A DNA stretch of 64,000 nt, taken from assembly GCF_914271435.1 (NCBI RefSeq), contig NZ_CAJZAI010000001.1, positions 558,001-622,000 of the forward strand, in the 5' to 3' direction. This DNA is from Cupriavidus laharis (GTDB lineage Bacteria > Pseudomonadota > Gammaproteobacteria > Burkholderiales > Burkholderiaceae). The notes beneath the pieces were generated by a model that ran no database searches, had not been told where the DNA came from, and saw only the letters and a list, made by a program, of their open reading frames with translations. Positions 61,443 to 64,000 of the stretch are shown in pieces. Made by a program: the position numbers and the translations under genes. Within the stretch, counting starts at the first letter, position 1. Each line of letters begins with the position of its first letter.

Positions 61443-62000
61443 ATGAGACTGACCACCAAAGGCCGCTTCGCGGTGACTGCGATGATCGACCTGGCCATGC
61501 GCCAGGATCAGGGACCTGTCACGCTCGCCGGCATCAGCCAGCGGCAGAAGATCTCGCTGTCCTACCTGGAGCAGCTGTTCGGCAAGCTGCGCCGGCACGA
61601 GATCGTCGAAAGCGTGCGTGGCCCCGGCGGTGGATACAGCCTTGCGCGCAAGGCTGAAGACGTCACCGTGGCGGATATCATCATCGCCGTGGACGAGCCG
61701 CTCGATGCCACCCAGTGCGGTGGAAAGGGTAATTGTAACGGAGATGACGGCTCCGGGCGTTGCATGACCCACGAACTGTGGGCGACGCTGAACCAGAAGA
61801 TGGTCGAATACCTCGATTCCGTCTCCCTCAAGAACCTGGTGGATCAGCAGCGCGCCAAGCAGCCGGCCGTCCTGCACGATATGCGCGAAGACGCCGCAGT
61901 GCAGCCGGCGGTACCCGCCGCGCGTGGCAAGGCGGACAAGGCCGAGAAGCCGGTCCGGGCCAGGGTGGTGAATTCAGTTTTCAGCCTGGCGCAGTCCTGA
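61443..62000 (+). CDS. iscR: Iron-sulfur cluster assembly regulator IscR
   Basis: 185 residues. The Rrf2 winged helix is at 1-80 (RLTTKGRFAVTAMIDLA, ISLSYLEQLFGKLRR, VRGPGGGYSLARK). The 2Fe-2S ligands are Cys92, Cys98, Cys107 and His110. The spacing between the second and third Cys is three residues longer than in E. coli IscR (92, 98, 104, His107). A C-terminal tail of about 40 residues is Ala/Lys/Val-rich. Holo-IscR represses the isc operon. Tandem type-1 sites lie in its promoter, so autoregulation is well supported. It is the first gene of iscRSU-A. Confidence 0.96.
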   Translation: MRLTTKGRFAVTAMIDLAMRQDQGPVTLAGISQRQKISLSYLEQLFGKLRRHEIVESVRGPGGGYSLARKAEDVTVADIIIAVDEPLDATQCGGKGNCNGDDGSGRCMTHELWATLNQKMVEYLDSVSLKNLVDQQRAKQPAVLHDMREDAAVQPAVPAARGKADKAEKPVRARVVNSVFSLAQS

Positions 62001-62070
62001 GACGAGACGCACGGCAGGCAAGCAGCGCAACAAGCGATCAGCGGTCCCCTGAAAAAAGGCAGTCATAACG

Positions 62071-63288
62071 ATGAGCACCCCACATTTCCCCATCTACATG
62101 GATTACTCGGCCACCACGCCGGTGGACCCGCGCGTGGCGGACAAGATGATTCCGTACCTGCGCGAGCAGTTCGGCAATCCCGCGTCGCGCAGCCACGCCT
62201 ATGGCTGGGAAGCGGAACGTGCGGTGGAAGAGGCGCGTGAGCAGGTGGCCGCATTGGTTGGCGCCGACCCGCGCGAGATCGTGTGGACGTCGGGGGCGAC
62301 CGAATCGGACAACCTGGCAATCAAGGGCGCCGCGAATTTCTACTCCGGCAAAGGCAAGCACATCATCACGGTGAAGACCGAGCACAAGGCCGTGCTGGAC
62401 ACCACCCGTGAGCTGGAGCGCCAGGGCTTCGAGGTGACCTACCTCGACGTGAAGGAAGACGGCCTGATCGACATGGAAGTGTTCAAGCAGGCGATCCGCC
62501 CGGACACCATCCTGGTCTCGGTGATGCTGGTGAACAACGAGATTGGCGTGATCCAGGACGTCGAGCAGATCGGCGAGATCTGCCGTGCCAAGGGCATCAT
62601 CTTCCACTGCGACGCCGCCCAGGCAACCGGCAAGGTGGCCATTGACCTGAACACGCTGAAGTGCGACCTGATGTCGTTCTCGGCCCACAAGACGTATGGC
62701 CCGAAGGGCATCGGCGCGCTCTACGTGCGCCGCAAGCCGCGCGTGCGCATCGAGGCGCAGATGCACGGCGGCGGCCATGAGCGCGGCATGCGCTCGGGCA
62801 CGCTGGCTCCGCACCAGATCGTCGGCATGGGCGAGGCCTTCCGCATCGCCCGCGAGGAAATGGCGACCGAGAACGAACGCATCCGCATGCTGCGCGACCG
62901 CCTGTGGACCGGCCTGAAGAGCATGGAAGAGGTCTACCTGAACGGCGACCTCGAACACCGCGTGCCGCACAACCTGAACGTCAGCTTCAACTTCGTCGAA
63001 GGCGAGTCGCTGATCATGGCGATCAAGGACGTGGCCGTGTCGTCGGGCTCGGCCTGCACCTCGGCCTCGCTGGAGCCGTCGTACGTGCTGCGCGCGCTGG
63101 GCCGCAACGACGAGCTCGCGCATAGCTCGATCCGCTTCACGGTGGGCCGCTTCACGACCGAGCAGGAAATCGACTACACCGTCGAACTGCTCAAGAGCAA
63201 GATCGGCAAGCTGCGCGACCTGTCGCCGCTGTGGGAGATGTACAAGGATGGCGTCGACCTGAATTCGATCCAGTGGGCCGCGCACTGA
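62071..63288 (+). CDS. iscS: Cysteine desulfurase IscS
   Basis: 405 residues. Opening [14 protein letters not shown], the PLP lysine in [12 protein letters not shown] (Lys207), and the catalytic Cys329 in [15 protein letters not shown] are present, and the family's usual length of 404 is matched. It takes sulfur from cysteine, forms a persulfide, and passes it to IscU and to tRNA-thiolation enzymes. It follows iscR by 70 bases and precedes iscU by 51. Confidence 0.98.
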   Translation: MSTPHFPIYMDYSATTPVDPRVADKMIPYLREQFGNPASRSHAYGWEAERAVEEAREQVAALVGADPREIVWTSGATESDNLAIKGAANFYSGKGKHIITVKTEHKAVLDTTRELERQGFEVTYLDVKEDGLIDMEVFKQAIRPDTILVSVMLVNNEIGVIQDVEQIGEICRAKGIIFHCDAAQATGKVAIDLNTLKCDLMSFSAHKTYGPKGIGALYVRRKPRVRIEAQMHGGGHERGMRSGTLAPHQIVGMGEAFRIAREEMATENERIRMLRDRLWTGLKSMEEVYLNGDLEHRVPHNLNVSFNFVEGESLIMAIKDVAVSSGSACTSASLEPSYVLRALGRNDELAHSSIRFTVGRFTTEQEIDYTVELLKSKIGKLRDLSPLWEMYKDGVDLNSIQWAAH

Positions 63289-63339
63289 GCGCTGTCCGCA
63301 CGCATGACCCCATAAAAGATCAAGTACGAGGTAAGCAAA

Positions 63340-63744
63340 ATGTCATACAGCTCCAAGGTTCTCGACCACTATGAAAACCCCCGCAACGTCGGTTCCTTCG
63401 ACAAGGGCGACGACACCGTGGGTACCGGCATGGTCGGCGCCCCGGCTTGCGGCGACGTGATGAAGCTCCAGATCAAGGTGAACGAATCCGGCGTGATCGA
63501 AGACGCCAAGTTCAAGACCTATGGCTGCGGCTCGGCCATCGCTTCGTCGTCGCTCGTGACCGAGTGGGTGAAGGGCAAGACCGTCGACCAGGCGCTCGAG
63601 ATCAAGAACACCCAGATCGCCGAAGAACTGGCGCTGCCGCCAGTGAAGATCCACTGCTCGATCCTGGCCGAGGACGCCATCAAGGCGGCCGTCGAGGATT
63701 ACAAGAAGAAGCACCCGGGCGCTGCCGAACAGAAGGCTGCCTGA
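63340..63744 (+). CDS. iscU: Iron-sulfur cluster scaffold IscU
   Basis: 134 residues. It begins [17 protein letters not shown]. Cluster-binding Cys37 (GAPACGDV), Cys63 (YGCGSAIAS) and Cys106 (KIHCSILA) are present. HscA recognises the L/A-P-P-V-K segment, seen here as LPPVK just before Cys106. It builds a 2Fe-2S cluster with sulfur from IscS. It is followed by iscA after 34 bases. Confidence 0.98.
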   Translation: MSYSSKVLDHYENPRNVGSFDKGDDTVGTGMVGAPACGDVMKLQIKVNESGVIEDAKFKTYGCGSAIASSSLVTEWVKGKTVDQALEIKNTQIAEELALPPVKIHCSILAEDAIKAAVEDYKKKHPGAAEQKAA

Positions 63745-63778
63745 GCCTCGTGGGCTCCGAAAGAAGGAAGACGCGACG

Positions 63779-64000
63779 ATGATCACGATCACCGAGAAGG
63801 CCGCCAGGCACGTGGCCCGCTACCTGGAGCGCCGTGGCAAGGGCGTGGGCCTGCGCCTGGGCGTGAAGACCACCGGCTGCTCGGGCCTGGCCTACAAGCT
63901 GGAGTACGTCGACGAACTGCTGCCTGAAGACCAGGTGTTCGAGTCGCATGGCATCAAGGTCATCGTTGACGCCAAGAGCCTGCCGTACATCGACGGTACC
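63779..64000 (+). CDS. iscA: Iron-sulfur cluster assembly protein IscA (partial, right edge)
   Basis: The first 74 codons are present: [42 protein letters not shown] (key parts: [14 protein letters not shown] and YKLEYVDE), then [17 protein letters not shown]. The first of the three conserved Cys is in TTGCSGLAY, and the C-terminal CGCG-type motif is beyond the window. The start ATG at 63779 has GAAGGAAG ahead. It acts as an A-type carrier or iron donor in cluster delivery. It is the fourth gene of the isc operon. hscB, hscA and fdx are expected to the right but cannot be seen. Confidence 0.95.
   Translation, partial: MITITEKAARHVARYLERRGKGVGLRLGVKTTGCSGLAYKLEYVDELLPEDQVFESHGIKVIVDAKSLPYIDGT

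Overview
The window is a 64 kb piece of a GC-rich beta-proteobacterial chromosome, most likely Cupriavidus or a close Ralstonia-like relative (Burkholderiales). The clues are the gene order (glnE/yhdP, recN-nadK|hrcA-hemH-hslR-grpE, iscR-iscS-iscU-iscA), an intracellular PHB depolymerase whose nucleophile falls at Cys183 as in the R. eutropha PhaZ1 family, Bug-type solute-binding proteins and rsxB-nth coupling. I see no tRNA, rRNA, insertion sequence, integrase or CRISPR. Coding density is high, most genes are housekeeping, and the one clearly accessory block is a nitrous-oxide-reductase cluster.

Layout. 1-3715: minus-strand acyl-CoA/aromatic-catabolism operon (3-hydroxyacyl-CoA dehydrogenase, crotonase, histidine phosphatase, APH-like kinase cut by the left edge). 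3.9-16.4 kb: GST, aminotransferase, PIN protein, YaaA, M14 carboxypeptidase, a lipoprotein, N-formylglutamate amidohydrolase, two orphan periplasmic binding proteins with a LysR regulator, and a MoxR-GNAT-VWA operon. 16.9-27.7 kb: two small c-type cytochromes, then nosX (ApbE) and a lipoprotein cytochrome c divergent from nosZ-R-D-F-Y-L, with an FNR/NNR-like box in the shared promoter region. 27.7-35.9 kb: aroG preceded by a Phe/Tyr leader-peptide attenuator, then tldD, a nitrilase-family gene and the giant AsmA-like yhdP. 36-39.6 kb: glnE and a rhombosortase. 39.6-41.8 kb: an S8 protease ending in a GlyGly-CTERM tail, and a lipoprotein that resembles that protease's own propeptide. 41.9-48.9 kb: recN, nadK, hrcA, hemH, hslR, grpE and a thioredoxin-like gene. 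48.9-57.5 kb: pldA, DUF1841, an EamA transporter, a nitroreductase, nth-rsxB, a TetR regulator, phaZ and an aromatic aminotransferase. 57.7-64 kb: uvrB, small proteins, a low-molecular-weight phosphatase and the isc operon, cut by the right edge inside iscA.

The points most worth a second look are: (i) an attenuator upstream of aroG, in which a 23-codon leader carries FYFYFF and its later codons can pair with the terminator arm; (ii) a protease module made of a rhombosortase, its GlyGly-CTERM substrate and a separate lipoprotein homologous to the protease propeptide; (iii) two tandem IscR type-1 sites over the iscR promoter; and (iv) the divergent nos arrangement. All functional assignments come from reading motifs and sequence. 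No database search was run.
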